Positions 44,874 to 54,011 of a stretch of 64,000 nt of DNA are shown here, in pieces; the stretch's first letter is position 1; each line of letters starts with the position of its first letter. The notes under the pieces are model-generated. The model saw only the letters and a list, made by a program, of their open reading frames with translations, did no database searches and had not been told where the DNA came from. The stretch is from Oscillospiraceae bacterium MB24-C1. GTDB taxonomy: Bacteria > Bacillota > Clostridia > Oscillospirales > Ruminococcaceae. Where the stretch lies: contig CP133187.1 of the NCBI GenBank assembly GCA_030913685.1, forward strand, positions 1,981,001 to 2,045,000. Reading direction: 5' to 3'. Position numbers and translations under genes: made by a program.

Positions 44874-45422
44874 ATGCAAAGAAAGGTATTGACGGCCATA
44901 TTGTGCACCGCACTGGTGGCAATAGCTTGTGTTCATGCCGCAGCGGCATCGGCCGATTTTGAGCGCGATGTGATCTATGGAAGACAGCATCGTTATTACT
45001 TCGATAAAAAAATAGAGGGCGAAACAGCTGAAGACAGCGCGTGGGAATTTGAGTTTGAGGTGTTTGATGGCGCGACCTTTACGGTTGACACTAAAGGGCA
45101 GGACGACCTGACGCTTGGCGCAAACTGCGATTATGACGACGCGGTGCTGGATTGCTATCCGGATGCAACATTGCTGTTTTTCAACGGCAACGGTGATTAT
45201 TTCCGTCATTATGGGATGCTGTATTTGCCGGCAGAACCGGGCAGCTACCTTTACCGAAACATCAATCGGACGCTGTATGACATTGGGGTGGTCTATAGCG
45301 AGGAGGCCGACGGCTTTTTGGTGCGTACTAGGAATCTAAGTCAGTATGTTATCTCAGATAAAAGCCTGCCGGTTGAAAAGCTTGAAGCTGACAACCCACT
45401 TCTGGTAGAACCGCTCAATTGA
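44874..45422 (+). CDS. Exported hypothetical protein of the MMPL operon
   Basis: The 182-residue protein has a signal peptide (cleavage likely after A-H-A-A-A-A-S-A). The mature part is acidic and beta-rich, with YGMLYLPAEPGSYLYRNINR and VVYSEEADGFLVRTRNLSQY (near 120-160). The closing LSQYVISDKSL recalls cell-surface repeat sequences. Function unknown. It follows the coiled-coil gene by 31 bases behind GGAGGGAT and ends the operon. Confidence 0.7.
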   Translation: MQRKVLTAILCTALVAIACVHAAAASADFERDVIYGRQHRYYFDKKIEGETAEDSAWEFEFEVFDGATFTVDTKGQDDLTLGANCDYDDAVLDCYPDATLLFFNGNGDYFRHYGMLYLPAEPGSYLYRNINRTLYDIGVVYSEEADGFLVRTRNLSQYVISDKSLPVEKLEADNPLLVEPLN

Positions 45423-45438
45423 GTTGCATCCCAATAAC

Positions 45439-45477
45439 ATGAAGGGGCTTTCACCTAAATGGCGAAAGCCCCTTCAT
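45439..45477 (+). terminator. Terminator of the MMPL operon
   Basis: ATGAAGGGGCTTTC and GAAAGCCCCTTCAT form a 14-bp stem with an 11-base loop, 16 bases after the stop. A T-tract is missing. Confidence 0.75.
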
Positions 45478-45574
45478 CATATAAATTTGCTTGGTGTAAA
45501 TTTTGCGCCTAAAACGGCAGATGTGTGTGTGGGCTGCTCATAAAGGAAGGGCCGCTTGAGTTGATACCGCTGCC

Positions 45575-45603
45575 TTGAAAACACAACTCTGATATGCTAT
45601 GAT
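45575..45603 (+). promoter_or_regulatory. Promoter of the peptide-binding protein gene
   Basis: TTGAAA, 17 bp, TATGAT with an extended TGC. It leaves a leader of about 120 bases. Confidence 0.7.
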
Positions 45604-45611
45604 ACGAGCGG

Positions 45612-45669
45612 ATTACATATGATCGTAGGGCGTCGGTTCAACAGATGGAAAACGCCTTTGAAATGTAAT
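45612..45669 (+). other. Folded 5' leader before the peptide-binding protein gene
   Basis: ATTACAT (45612-45618) pairs with ATGTAAT (45663-45669). Inside, AGGGCGT (45627-45633) pairs with ACGCCTT (45652-45658) around an 18-base loop. It matches no riboswitch that I recognise. Confidence 0.45.
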
Positions 45670-45729
45670 AGGATCAAAATCGACGGAGATTCTTTCTAGA
45701 TATATTTAAGAAACGAAGGTGGTGCGTGC

Positions 45730-47289
45730 ATGAGAAAAAACCTGCTAAAGGTGAGCATCTTGCTCTGCCTGCTTTTGCTGTGCAGCTGCTTTAAGCAGGA
45801 GCAGTCGATCAGGCTGCGCTACGACCTTGTATCGTATCCTGAAACGCTGGATCCGCAGTACGCGACCTCTTCTGCGGCGCGAACCCTCATCGGAAATTCT
45901 TTTGAAGGCTTAACGGCCATTTCACCGGCGGGAGAGGTGGTTCCTGCCTGTGCCGAGCGGTGGGATATTTCTGATGACCGAATGACCTATACCTTTATAT
46001 TGCGCGACGAGCTGCGCTGGGCTAATGGCGACCGACTGACAGCACAGGACTTTGTTTTTGCACTGCAAAGGTTGTTTAATCGTGATGCGCCTGCCCCGGA
46101 TGCCGACCGGTACGGCATGATTAAAAATGCTGAGAAAATCCTGTCCGGTGAGTTGCCCGCAACAGCTCTTGGTGTCAGGGCAAAAAGCGATACGGTTTTA
46201 GAGATCACGCTCGCGCATGACGACCCATCGCTGTTGACACTGCTTTCAAACGCATCTGCCATGCCGTGCCAGCAAAAGTTTTTTGCTGAACAAAAGGGGC
46301 GGTATGGGCTGGCGGCAGAGAATCTTTTGTGCAACGGTCCTTTTTTTGTCAAGGGCTGGAGCAGAAATGTAATTTCAGTGCAGAAGAATCCGTTATTTCG
46401 CAACTCAGTGCAGATAGACGGTGTTGAGTTTTATATTAACAGAGGTGATCCAGTATCGCTGTATTTAGACGGTAAAAGCGATCTGGTCTTTGTACCTTTT
46501 CAACGTCTAGCCGAGGCACAGGGACTTGAAGGCGAAACATTTTATGACCAGAGCTGGATGTTGCTTTATAACACCTCCAGCAAGTTGCTTGTCCAGCGCG
46601 ATATACGTGCGGCGCTAACCGCCGCGATGCATACAGATGAACTATTAGAAAGGCTGCCGGATTACCTGCAGCCTTACCATGGAATTATCGCGCCGAGTGC
46701 CATGCTTTGGGGAAGCTCTTATCGTGATTTGGCTCCGACACCGCAGCCGGCAGCGCTGCCGGACGAGGCTCGCCAGATATTTTTAAGTGCGGTCGAAGGC
46801 GTGGAACAGGAAGATGTAGGCCGCCTGTCGCTGCTGGTTAGTAATTTTTTACCGGGGCCCGACCTTGGGGGTGCCATACAGCGCAGGTGGCAACAGGAGC
46901 TGTCGGCTTTTGTAAACATGGAACAGCTAGATTATTACGACTTACTAGACAGAGTAGATAGCGGAAAATTCGATATTGCGATTGTTCCGCTTACGGCACA
47001 AGGGAACAGCCCGGTGGATCTATTATCCTCATTTGAAGGCTTGCCACTTTCGACAAGCGGCGATGAGCCCTCAATATCCGAGATGATCAGCCGGGCCAGG
47101 CAGCAGTCGGAACCGAATGTGGCCGCGGCGCAACTGTTCTTGGCAGAACAAAAGCTAGTGGATGAATATGTGGCTGTTCCATTGTTTGTGGCGCCGTCGC
47201 TTTTTGCGACCGGAGAGGGAATTGAGGGGGTATCTTACTCCACTGTATCCCGTACGGTCTATTTTGCGGATGCTAAACGCATCCGGTAA
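45730..47289 (+). CDS. Oligopeptide-binding lipoprotein (OppA/DppE-like)
   Basis: The 519-residue SBP_bac_5 protein has a signal peptide ending in LLCSC. The family motif is clear: SYPETLDPQYATSSAARTLIGNSFEGL near 36-62 (in parts) and RDELRWANGDRLTAQDFVFALQRL near 95-118 (in parts). It binds peptides outside the membrane for an Opp-type ABC importer, or senses them. No permease or ATPase gene is adjacent, so it is an orphan. It is preceded by a folded leader. Confidence 0.9.
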   Translation: MRKNLLKVSILLCLLLLCSCFKQEQSIRLRYDLVSYPETLDPQYATSSAARTLIGNSFEGLTAISPAGEVVPACAERWDISDDRMTYTFILRDELRWANGDRLTAQDFVFALQRLFNRDAPAPDADRYGMIKNAEKILSGELPATALGVRAKSDTVLEITLAHDDPSLLTLLSNASAMPCQQKFFAEQKGRYGLAAENLLCNGPFFVKGWSRNVISVQKNPLFRNSVQIDGVEFYINRGDPVSLYLDGKSDLVFVPFQRLAEAQGLEGETFYDQSWMLLYNTSSKLLVQRDIRAALTAAMHTDELLERLPDYLQPYHGIIAPSAMLWGSSYRDLAPTPQPAALPDEARQIFLSAVEGVEQEDVGRLSLLVSNFLPGPDLGGAIQRRWQQELSAFVNMEQLDYYDLLDRVDSGKFDIAIVPLTAQGNSPVDLLSSFEGLPLSTSGDEPSISEMISRARQQSEPNVAAAQLFLAEQKLVDEYVAVPLFVAPSLFATGEGIEGVSYSTVSRTVYFADAKRIR

Positions 47290-47293
47290 GCCA

Positions 47294-47455
47294 TTAGTCT
47301 AACGGATGATCTTTCTCCCATTGGTTGAGATAGTCCTCTAAAATCTGCTCAGCCTCTCGGTTGGCGGAGCGTTTATTGTGCTTGGCCAGACGTTTTAGCC
47401 GCAGCAGCAGTTCTTTGGGAATTCGCAGCGAAAAAGGGGTACTATTGGATTGCAT
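47294..47455 (-). CDS. Arc-like ribbon-helix-helix protein
   Basis: The 53-residue protein starts at ATG 47455 behind AAGGAGGTGA. It reads TPFSLRIPKELLLRLKRLAK and then S-A-N-R-E-A-E-Q-I-L-E-D-Y-L, the Arc-type pattern: one beta strand that enters the DNA major groove, then two helices with the conserved S-x-N-x-E. As a dimer it would bind DNA. Its target is unknown; no toxin gene is adjacent. Confidence 0.85.
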   Translation of the reverse strand: MQSNSTPFSLRIPKELLLRLKRLAKHNKRSANREAEQILEDYLNQWEKDHPLD

Positions 47456-47543
47456 CTGCGTCACCTCCTTGACTTTTGTTACTACCATATTACGCAACAG
47501 TGCTTGCAGAGGTACGCATTGAAAGAAAAGAAGCGTAAAACCC

Positions 47544-47572
47544 AAAAAAGCACGCTAAAAGCGTGCTTTTTT
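47544..47572. terminator. Bidirectional terminator near rpmB
   Basis: AAAAAAGCACGC-TAAAA-GCGTGCTTTTTT, 26 bases past the rpmB stop on the minus strand. It should end rpmB transcription. Confidence 0.9.
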
Positions 47573-47598
47573 CAGAATCCGCTATTTAAATTTTGGGT

Positions 47599-47787
47599 TT
47601 AGATAGCTCTGGTAATCTTACCGGAACGCAAGCAGCGGGTGCAGGCGTGAACGTGACAAGGGGTACCGTTCACAATTGCCTTCACACGCTTGACATTAGG
47701 TTTCCAAGTTCTGTTAGATCTCCGATGGGAGTGAGAAACCTTAATTCCGAAGGTTACGCCCTTACCGCAGATATCGCATTTTGCCAT
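47599..47787 (-). CDS. rpmB: Ribosomal protein L28, zinc-ribbon form
   Basis: The 62-residue ribosomal protein has the L28 core SHSHRRSNRTWKPNVKRVKA near 18-37. Four cysteines in C-D-I-C (4-7) and C-T-R-C (50-53) form the zinc-binding C+ type. Firmicutes often have a second, zinc-free L28. The start follows AAGGAGGTG. Confidence 0.96.
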   Translation of the reverse strand: MAKCDICGKGVTFGIKVSHSHRRSNRTWKPNVKRVKAIVNGTPCHVHACTRCLRSGKITRAI

Positions 47788-47958
47788 CTGTCTGCACCTC
47801 CTTCAATCCGTTATAGGATAACAGCAATATTCTATCAGAATTCACAAGCGATTGCAAGACGTTTTTAAAAATAATATGCATTAAACAAAGAGAAATCGGT
47901 TAAAAATGCTTCTTACATCACTATTATTGATTTTTTGCGGAAAAAAGAAAACTAACTG

Positions 47959-47987
47959 TTGACATTTAGGTCGTAAGCTGATAAAAT
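47959..47987 (+). promoter_or_regulatory. Promoter of the tRNA-Arg gene
   Basis: A consensus TTGACA, 17-bp spacer and TAAAAT, 45 bases before the tRNA. Confidence 0.85.
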
Positions 47988-48031
47988 AACTAATTGTCGG
48001 ACGTGAAACGACACGCCGATTATGAGCATGT

Positions 48032-48108
48032 GCGCCAGTAGCTCAGTTGGATAGAGTGACTGGCTACGAACCAGTAGGCCAGGGGTTCGAGTCCCTTCTG
48101 GCGCACCA
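48032..48108 (+). tRNA. tRNA-Arg (anticodon ACG)
   Basis: The cloverleaf is complete: acceptor GCGCCAG/CTGGCGC (48032-48038 with 48098-48104), D arm GCTC/GAGT, anticodon stem ACTGG/CCAGT with loop CTACGAA (anticodon ACG at 48066-48068), T arm AGGGG-TTCGAGT-CCCTT, discriminator A and an encoded CCA. A34 should be changed to inosine and read CGU, CGC and CGA. Confidence 0.97.
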
Positions 48109-48151
48109 GAAAAACCGCTTGAGAATGCGAATTCTCTAAGCGGTTTTTCTT
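48109..48151 (+). terminator. Terminator of the tRNA gene
   Basis: AAAAACCGCTT-GAGAAT and ATTCTC-AAGCGGTTTTT form a long stem with one extra T, followed by CTTTTTT. Confidence 0.9.
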
Positions 48152-48647
48152 TTTTATATCCGACAGCTTTTTGGTAGCGCTCTTCTATTCAGTATTTAAA
48201 TATGCTATCTATAAAAAATTTTGGGCAAGGGATCTGAGATCAAGAAGAACCAGTTAGCCATTGGCCTTGAGGCTTTTTGGGAGGAATTTCATCTAGTATT
48301 TTAAAACGTGTGTTTTCGCTTTTGCTTTAATTGTCGCCGGGCTGACTTTTCTCGCGTCGTTTCTGGGGTATGTTGGTAGACGTAGAATGACTCTATGATT
48401 CGGTTTTGCTATCTTGCGTTAGCTTGAGAAAATCTGCCTAGCCTGTGTTTCGGGTGTACTGATTTAACTGCTTTTAGCAATTGATAAATTATTACAAATA
48501 AGCAAAAATATCAATAATAATACCGAAAGAATATAAAGGCGATGCGCTTTATATTATATTTTTTTCATACGCGTATAGACGGTATGCCCTTATCTCCATT
48601 ATGATAAACAACAATTAATTTAGAAGAAGTATTGGCCAAGTAAAGAA
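48152..48647. other. Gene-free region between the tRNA and mfd
   Basis: About 500 bases without a supported reading frame, RNA gene or repeat. I looked for a second copy of the tRNA 3' end, as integrated elements leave, and found none. The composition is AT-rich and looks like eroded sequence. Confidence 0.5.
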
Positions 48648-48685
48648 AAAGCTGTACGGCCCTGACTGGGGCAACGTACAGCTTT
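48648..48685 (-). terminator. Terminator of mfd
   Basis: AAAGCTGTACG and CGTACAGCTTT (11-bp stem) flank an inner GGCCCTGACTGGGGCAA. On the minus strand TTTCTTTA follows. It begins 54 bases after the mfd stop. Confidence 0.8.
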
Positions 48686-48738
48686 ATAAACCTGAAGCAA
48701 TCGTTCCGGGGTCTTCAGCGTATGGTATAGACAGGAAC

Positions 48739-51700
48739 TCATAGTCCCTCGGCGGCGTCGAGCGTTTCTCTAATGGTTGCAATCGAGTCAGATTCCTTAG
48801 CCATGCGCACCGAAATATAAGGCTTGTCGCCTGCATTGACCAGTACGCGGCCCTTTAGCTTTCCGGCGACAGTGGCAGCCATGGTTGGGTTGATGTGCTC
48901 AAAATAGAATAACATTTGGCCATTGCGCTGAGAGATTTCTCGAATGCCCAGCGCAGCGGCGCGATTGCGCACCAGCGCGACGTCTACCAGGCCTGCGACG
49001 GTTTTAGGCGGGTCGCCAAAGCGATCAATTAGCTCGTCTAGCACCTCGGCCGATTCAGTTTCGTTAGTGACAGCCGCAATCTTTTTATAAACATCCAGTC
49101 GCAGCGAAAGGCTGTCGATATATTCCTCGGGAATATGTGCGGCGACAGGAATGTCCACCTGACATTCGGCGTTTTTCTGAATTGGTTCGCCCTTTGACTC
49201 GGCGACAGCTTCCGAAAGGAGCCGCAGATACATTTCGTAGCCAACCGCCTCCATATGACCGTGCTGTTGTGCACCTAATACGCTGCCCGCACCGCGAATC
49301 TCCATATCGCGCATCGCAATGCGAAAGCCCGAGCCGAATGCGGTGAACTCCTTGATGGCGTTTAATCGCTTAGCAGCGATTTCAGTCAGCGCCTTCATCG
49401 GGCGGAAAGTGAGATAAGCGAAGGCTCTTCGGGTCGATCGCCCGACGCGTCCGCGCAGCTGATATAGCTGCGACAGCCCCATGCGGTCGGCATCTTCAAT
49501 AATCAGCGTGTTGCAGTTGGGGACGTCTACGCCGGTTTCGATGATGGTTGTGCAAACCAGAATGTCGATATCGCGGTCAACAAGTGACTGCCAAATTTTT
49601 GAGAGCTGTTCCTCAGTCATTTTACCATGTGCGGTGGCGATACGGGCATCGGGGAGCATTTCTCGCAGACGGGCAGCGCAGCCGTCAATCGACTCTGTAC
49701 GGTTGTGCAAATAAAACGCCTGACCGCCGCGCCGTAGCTCACGTTTTAGGGCTTCTGCAATGACTAGCCAGTCATGCTCCAACACATAGGTTTGTACTGG
49801 GTGGCGATCCTGCGGGGCTTCTTCAATGATCGACATATCACGGATGCCGCTCATTGCCATTGAGAGGGTGCGCGGAATCGGCGTTGCCGACAGCGTGAGC
49901 ACATCCACCGACTCGCGCAGCTGTTTAAAACGCTCTTTATGCGCTACACCAAAGCGTTGCTCCTCGTCTATGACACAAAGCCCCAGGTCTTTATATTCCA
50001 CGTCCTTTTGCAGCAGGCGATGGGTACCGATCACCACATCGACTTCGCCAGTTTTAAGTTGGCGGATCACCTCGGCCTGTTGTTTCGGACTTTTAAAGCG
50101 GGAGAGTAGTTCAATACGTATCGGGAAGCCCTCCATGCGCCGAGTGAAGGTCTGGTAGTGCTGCCAGGCTAGAATGGTGGTGGGCACTAGTACGGCGCAC
50201 TGCTTGGAATCGTTCACACATTTAAAGGCGGCGCGTATTGCGACTTCGGTTTTGCCAAAGCCCACATCACCGCAAAGCAAGCGGTCCATCGGGCGAGACG
50301 ACTGCATATCCTGTTTGATCTCAGCGATGCAGCGTAGTTGGTCGTCAGTTTCTTCATAGGGGAAGCGCAATTCAAAATCGCGCTGCCAGTCGGTGTCCTG
50401 TGAAAAGGCGAAGCCGACTGCGACAAGCCGCTTTTTATAAAGCGCTGTCAGTTCCTCGGCCATATCGGCGACAGCGGCGCGAACCCTGGCGCGGGTTTTT
50501 TGCCACTCAGCCGAGCCCAAGCGTGAAAGCTTAACAATGCCGTCTTCTGACTTACCAATATATTTGCTGACCAGATCGAGCTGGGTGACTGGAACAAAGA
50601 GCGTATCGGTACCGTGGTAGCGGATCTTGATATAATCCTTGACCACCCCGAGAACCTCACGCTTGACAATACCCGAAAAAACGCCGATACCATGTGTGGC
50701 ATGGACGACATAATCCCCTTGATTCAGGTCGGAAAGTGAGCGGATAGCGTCGGAGGCCCGCCGCTTTTTAATGCGCTTGGGCGGCGCCGCAGCGCGCGCG
50801 TGGCTGATTACGGCAAACTTATCCTCCGGGTATTCAAAGCCCGCCGAAATGGTCAGGTCGGTAACGATGACACCTGTCGTAAAGGCAGGACGTTCAGCAT
50901 AGGTTGCATCTACCCCTTCGGCAACAAGGTCGCGAACCAGTGCCTCACACCCGCGCCGGGTGGGTAGCAGCACCGTCACTGAAAAGCCGCTGTGCAGATA
51001 AGGACGGACATCCTCCAGCAGATGCTCAAGCTCGCCGCCCCACGGGGCCAGTGCCAGTGCATGGACGTTGAGCAGCCCGCGCAGCCGTAGATCCGGCACC
51101 GAGCGGGCAAAGGTATCCAAAATCACACTTTTTTTATCGGCGGCCACGCAGAGCAGATCGTCAAAATCGCCCGAAAAACGATCGCATCCGTTAAAGCAGA
51201 CCCCTTGTTCCAGCAAAGAGACAACATCCTCGTTAAGCTGCCAGAGCGCTGCGGTCAGACCCTCACGGCAGGCGGCAGGATCGGATATCAGAAGCAACCC
51301 ATTATCGGGTAGGTGGTCAAACAGCGTAAATGGGCGCCCATATAAGACCGGCAAAAAGCGGTCGAGTGAGCCGGGGGCAACATCTGCACGCACCGCTTCA
51401 AGCAGGCTTGATAGTTCTGCAGTGGCGGGCGAACTCTTTTTTTGCTGTGAGAGTAGTGCTTCTAGCATGGGGGCCAAACCACCCTCAGGCGGCAGCGCCT
51501 CGCGCGCAGGAGTGATCATAATTTCATCAGCGAATTCACCGCGGCGCTGGGTGTCTGGTGAGAAGAAACAGATCGAATCGATGTCGTCCCCCCAGAACTC
51601 TACGCGCACCGGCTCGGGAAGCGACGGAGAGAAAAAATCTACAATGCCCCCTCGTACTGCAAAGGTGCAGACCCCCTCAACCTGTTCACAGCGGGTATAA

Positions 51701-52176
51701 CCTGCCGCATGCAGTAGGGCAACCAGCCCGTCGAGTCCGCCTGCAAAACTGCCTTTAACAAGCGCGCTACGTGTCATGAGCGCCTCGGGACTGATGGTGT
51801 ATTGTAGTGCCGCCTCGGCGGAAGCAACTACCAAAGCGGAACCGCAGCGCAGCGCCTCTAAGCAGCCAAGCCGCGCAAACTCATACTCGCGGCTGACTGC
51901 CTCGGCAGGATGTAGCATTAACTCCTTTGCGGGGAAGTGCAGCACTGTTGTTTGGGGCAACAACGCGCGGATATCCTCAAAGAGTCGCACAGCAGAAGGC
52001 TCGTCAGGAGCAATCAGAAGCACTGGTGCATTGAAGTGCTGCTGCAGACCGGTGGCAAAATGTGCCTTGTGAATGTGCGACAGGCCCACGCAACCAAAGG
52101 GGGTGTTCCCATCGGATACCCCCTTGACTAGTGTTTGAAATTGTGTAGAACGCTCTAAAATACCTAAAAGCTTCAT
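48739..52176 (-). CDS. mfd: Transcription-repair coupling factor
   Basis: The 1145-residue protein removes stalled RNA polymerase from DNA damage and recruits UvrA. The UvrB-like N-terminal part is followed by the polymerase-binding domain ([20 protein letters not shown] near 475-495) and a RecG-like superfamily 2 motor: Walker A in [19 protein letters not shown] in [10 protein letters not shown], then [11 protein letters not shown], and QLRGRVGRS. The C-terminal TRCF domain is present. Its start overlaps the pth stop by four bases. Confidence 0.97.
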   Translation of the reverse strand: MKLLGILERSTQFQTLVKGVSDGNTPFGCVGLSHIHKAHFATGLQQHFNAPVLLIAPDEPSAVRLFEDIRALLPQTTVLHFPAKELMLHPAEAVSREYEFARLGCLEALRCGSALVVASAEAALQYTISPEALMTRSALVKGSFAGGLDGLVALLHAAGYTRCEQVEGVCTFAVRGGIVDFFSPSLPEPVRVEFWGDDIDSICFFSPDTQRRGEFADEIMITPAREALPPEGGLAPMLEALLSQQKKSSPATAELSSLLEAVRADVAPGSLDRFLPVLYGRPFTLFDHLPDNGLLLISDPAACREGLTAALWQLNEDVVSLLEQGVCFNGCDRFSGDFDDLLCVAADKKSVILDTFARSVPDLRLRGLLNVHALALAPWGGELEHLLEDVRPYLHSGFSVTVLLPTRRGCEALVRDLVAEGVDATYAERPAFTTGVIVTDLTISAGFEYPEDKFAVISHARAAAPPKRIKKRRASDAIRSLSDLNQGDYVVHATHGIGVFSGIVKREVLGVVKDYIKIRYHGTDTLFVPVTQLDLVSKYIGKSEDGIVKLSRLGSAEWQKTRARVRAAVADMAEELTALYKKRLVAVGFAFSQDTDWQRDFELRFPYEETDDQLRCIAEIKQDMQSSRPMDRLLCGDVGFGKTEVAIRAAFKCVNDSKQCAVLVPTTILAWQHYQTFTRRMEGFPIRIELLSRFKSPKQQAEVIRQLKTGEVDVVIGTHRLLQKDVEYKDLGLCVIDEEQRFGVAHKERFKQLRESVDVLTLSATPIPRTLSMAMSGIRDMSIIEEAPQDRHPVQTYVLEHDWLVIAEALKRELRRGGQAFYLHNRTESIDGCAARLREMLPDARIATAHGKMTEEQLSKIWQSLVDRDIDILVCTTIIETGVDVPNCNTLIIEDADRMGLSQLYQLRGRVGRSTRRAFAYLTFRPMKALTEIAAKRLNAIKEFTAFGSGFRIAMRDMEIRGAGSVLGAQQHGHMEAVGYEMYLRLLSEAVAESKGEPIQKNAECQVDIPVAAHIPEEYIDSLSLRLDVYKKIAAVTNETESAEVLDELIDRFGDPPKTVAGLVDVALVRNRAAALGIREISQRNGQMLFYFEHINPTMAATVAGKLKGRVLVNAGDKPYISVRMAKESDSIATIRETLDAAEGL

Positions 52177-52808
52177 GCGCCGTTATACCTGTTCATCGCA
52201 TCGCCCAGCTTGCCAGCAACCAGAAGCTCGACAATGTCGTCTGTTTTTAAAATGGCTTGTTCAATCAGTTTGCGCTCCTCTAGAGTCGGGACACCCAGTA
52301 CCCAGTCGGCCATATCGTATTCGGGGTGTGGCTTTTCACCCACGCCAATCTTGATGCGGGGGAAAGTATCTTGCCCGGTGAGATAGATAATATTCTTCAG
52401 CCCGTTGTGCCCACCGTGAGAGCCATGCGGCCGTATGCGTAGTCGACCGGGAGCCAGCGATACGTCGTCGTGGACGACGATGACCTGCTCAATTGGAACC
52501 TTATAAAAGTTCATCGCCTCGACCACCGCTTGACCTGATAGGTTCATAAAAGTAGAGGGTTTTAAAAACAACACTTTTTTGCCCGAAACCATGCATTCGC
52601 CGGTCAGGCTCTGAAATCTTAATCGGTCAATTTTAAAACCGCGCTTTTCGGCGATGATGTCGGCTGCGATAAAGCCGACATTGTGACGGGTGTTTTCATA
52701 CTTACGGCCGGGGTTACCCAGACAGGCGACGATGTATTCTACCGGGCCTGCGGGCAGGTTGGATTTGCTTGCGCTGATTTGCTTAAACAGCTCAAAAATA
52801 TCTGCCAT
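52173..52808 (-). CDS. pth: Peptidyl-tRNA hydrolase
   Basis: The 211-residue enzyme releases peptides from stalled peptidyl-tRNA. LGNPGRKYENTRHNVGF near 30-46 contains the catalytic His; VVHDDVSLAPGRLRIRPHGS and the following GGHNGLKNI complete the site. An N-terminal extension of about 23 residues precedes the usual start; the ATG at 52808 has AAAGGAA nine bases upstream, so the extension seems real. The gene overlaps mfd by four bases (ATGA). Confidence 0.95.
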   Translation of the reverse strand: MADIFELFKQISASKSNLPAGPVEYIVACLGNPGRKYENTRHNVGFIAADIIAEKRGFKIDRLRFQSLTGECMVSGKKVLFLKPSTFMNLSGQAVVEAMNFYKVPIEQVIVVHDDVSLAPGRLRIRPHGSHGGHNGLKNIIYLTGQDTFPRIKIGVGEKPHPEYDMADWVLGVPTLEERKLIEQAILKTDDIVELLVAGKLGDAMNRYNGA

Positions 52809-52873
52809 GGAAGATTCCTTTCGTCAAGAGCATAGCACAAAAAAACGTGAGATTTTGTAGAAGTATAGACAAC

Positions 52874-52904
52874 ACAGCGGGACTTGGATTTCAAGCCCCG
52901 CTGT
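52874..52904 (-). terminator. Hairpin between prs and pth
   Basis: ACAGCGGG and CCCGCTGT with further CTTG/CAAG pairing inside, 27 bases after the prs stop. There is no strong T-tract, so it may be a partial terminator. Confidence 0.6.
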
Positions 52905-52930
52905 AAAAATTGATATGATTACCTTTCTGC

Positions 52931-53893
52931 TTAACTCAGCAGCGGAGAAACCGAACGATCGGAGTAGATGCGGTTAATTGCTTCGGCAAACACTGGTGCA
53001 ACAGAAAGCTCCTTGAGCTTACCCGAGGCGGTGTTATGCAGCATAGGGATGGTATCAAGGAGTACCATTTCTTTTAAAACGCTCTCTTCAATGCGGTCAA
53101 ACGCCGGGCCGGAAAGCACGCCATGGGTAGCGCCGGCATAAACCTCGTTTGCACCGCCCTTTGTCACCAGTGCATTGGCTGCGTTGCAAAGGGTACCAGC
53201 TGTATCAACCAAATCGTCGATAATGATGCAAGTCTTGCCCCTGACGTCGCCGATGATGTTCATGACCTCAGAGACGTTCGCGGTGGGGCGGCGCTTGTCG
53301 ATGATTGCAATAGAAGCGTCGATGCGCTCGGCAAATTTTCTTGCTCTAGAGACCGAACCCAGATCGGGGGAGACGACGACGAGTCGGTCATGGGGGATGT
53401 CCCGAAACTGTTCTTTGTAATACTTGCAAAGAAGCGGGACCCCGAGCAGATGGTCTACCGGAATATTGAAAAAACCCTGAATTTGTGCGGCGTGCAGATC
53501 CATAGTCAGCACTCTGTCAGCACCTGCGGTAGTAATGAGATCTGCCACCAGCTTTGCAGAAATCGGATCTCTTGCCTTGGCCTTGCGGTCCTGACGGGCG
53601 TAGCCAAAGTAGGGCATAACAGCGGTGATGCGACCTGCCGACGCGCGCTTAAAGCCGTCGATAGCGATCAACAACTCCATTAGGTTGTTGTTGACCGGCT
53701 GACATGTGGACTGCACCACAAAAACGTCGGAACCGCGAACCGATTCGTTGATGGAAAGAGCGATTTCGCCGTCTGAAAATGTTTTGACCTGCATGTCACC
53801 AAGCGGTAAGCCAAGCGAACGGGCAATTTGCTCGGCGAACGGCTTGTTTGCATTACAACTGAAGATTTTGATGTCCTTGCCATGAATGTTCAT
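52931..53893 (-). CDS. prs: Ribose-phosphate pyrophosphokinase
   Basis: The 320-residue enzyme makes PRPP from ribose-5-phosphate and ATP. DLHAAQIQGFF near 130 is the ATP/flag region, VVSPDLGSVSRARKFAE lies near 172, and the PRPP loop DDLVDTAGTL is near 225. PRPP feeds pyrE, pyrR and upp, also in this window. The order glmU-prs-pth-mfd is the usual Firmicutes one, without ctc. Confidence 0.97.
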   Translation of the reverse strand: MNIHGKDIKIFSCNANKPFAEQIARSLGLPLGDMQVKTFSDGEIALSINESVRGSDVFVVQSTCQPVNNNLMELLIAIDGFKRASAGRITAVMPYFGYARQDRKAKARDPISAKLVADLITTAGADRVLTMDLHAAQIQGFFNIPVDHLLGVPLLCKYYKEQFRDIPHDRLVVVSPDLGSVSRARKFAERIDASIAIIDKRRPTANVSEVMNIIGDVRGKTCIIIDDLVDTAGTLCNAANALVTKGGANEVYAGATHGVLSGPAFDRIEESVLKEMVLLDTIPMLHNTASGKLKELSVAPVFAEAINRIYSDRSVSPLLS

Positions 53894-54011
53894 GATAAAC
53901 TCTCCCTCATGTTCCCCATGAATTTAAATTTATATGGAAACGGCCGTGTGCCGAATTTCCCTTATTTACAGGCTGTTACAAGCGAGTGTTACCGCAGCCG
54001 GATACGGTCAT

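Noticed and set aside
48032..48640. Integrated element at the tRNA-Arg gene
   Set aside because: No duplicated tRNA end, integrase or foreign gene follows; only a terminator and non-coding sequence.
51068..51700. 210-codon plus-strand frame opposite mfd
   Set aside because: Antisense shadow of a highly conserved gene, serine-rich and without motif.
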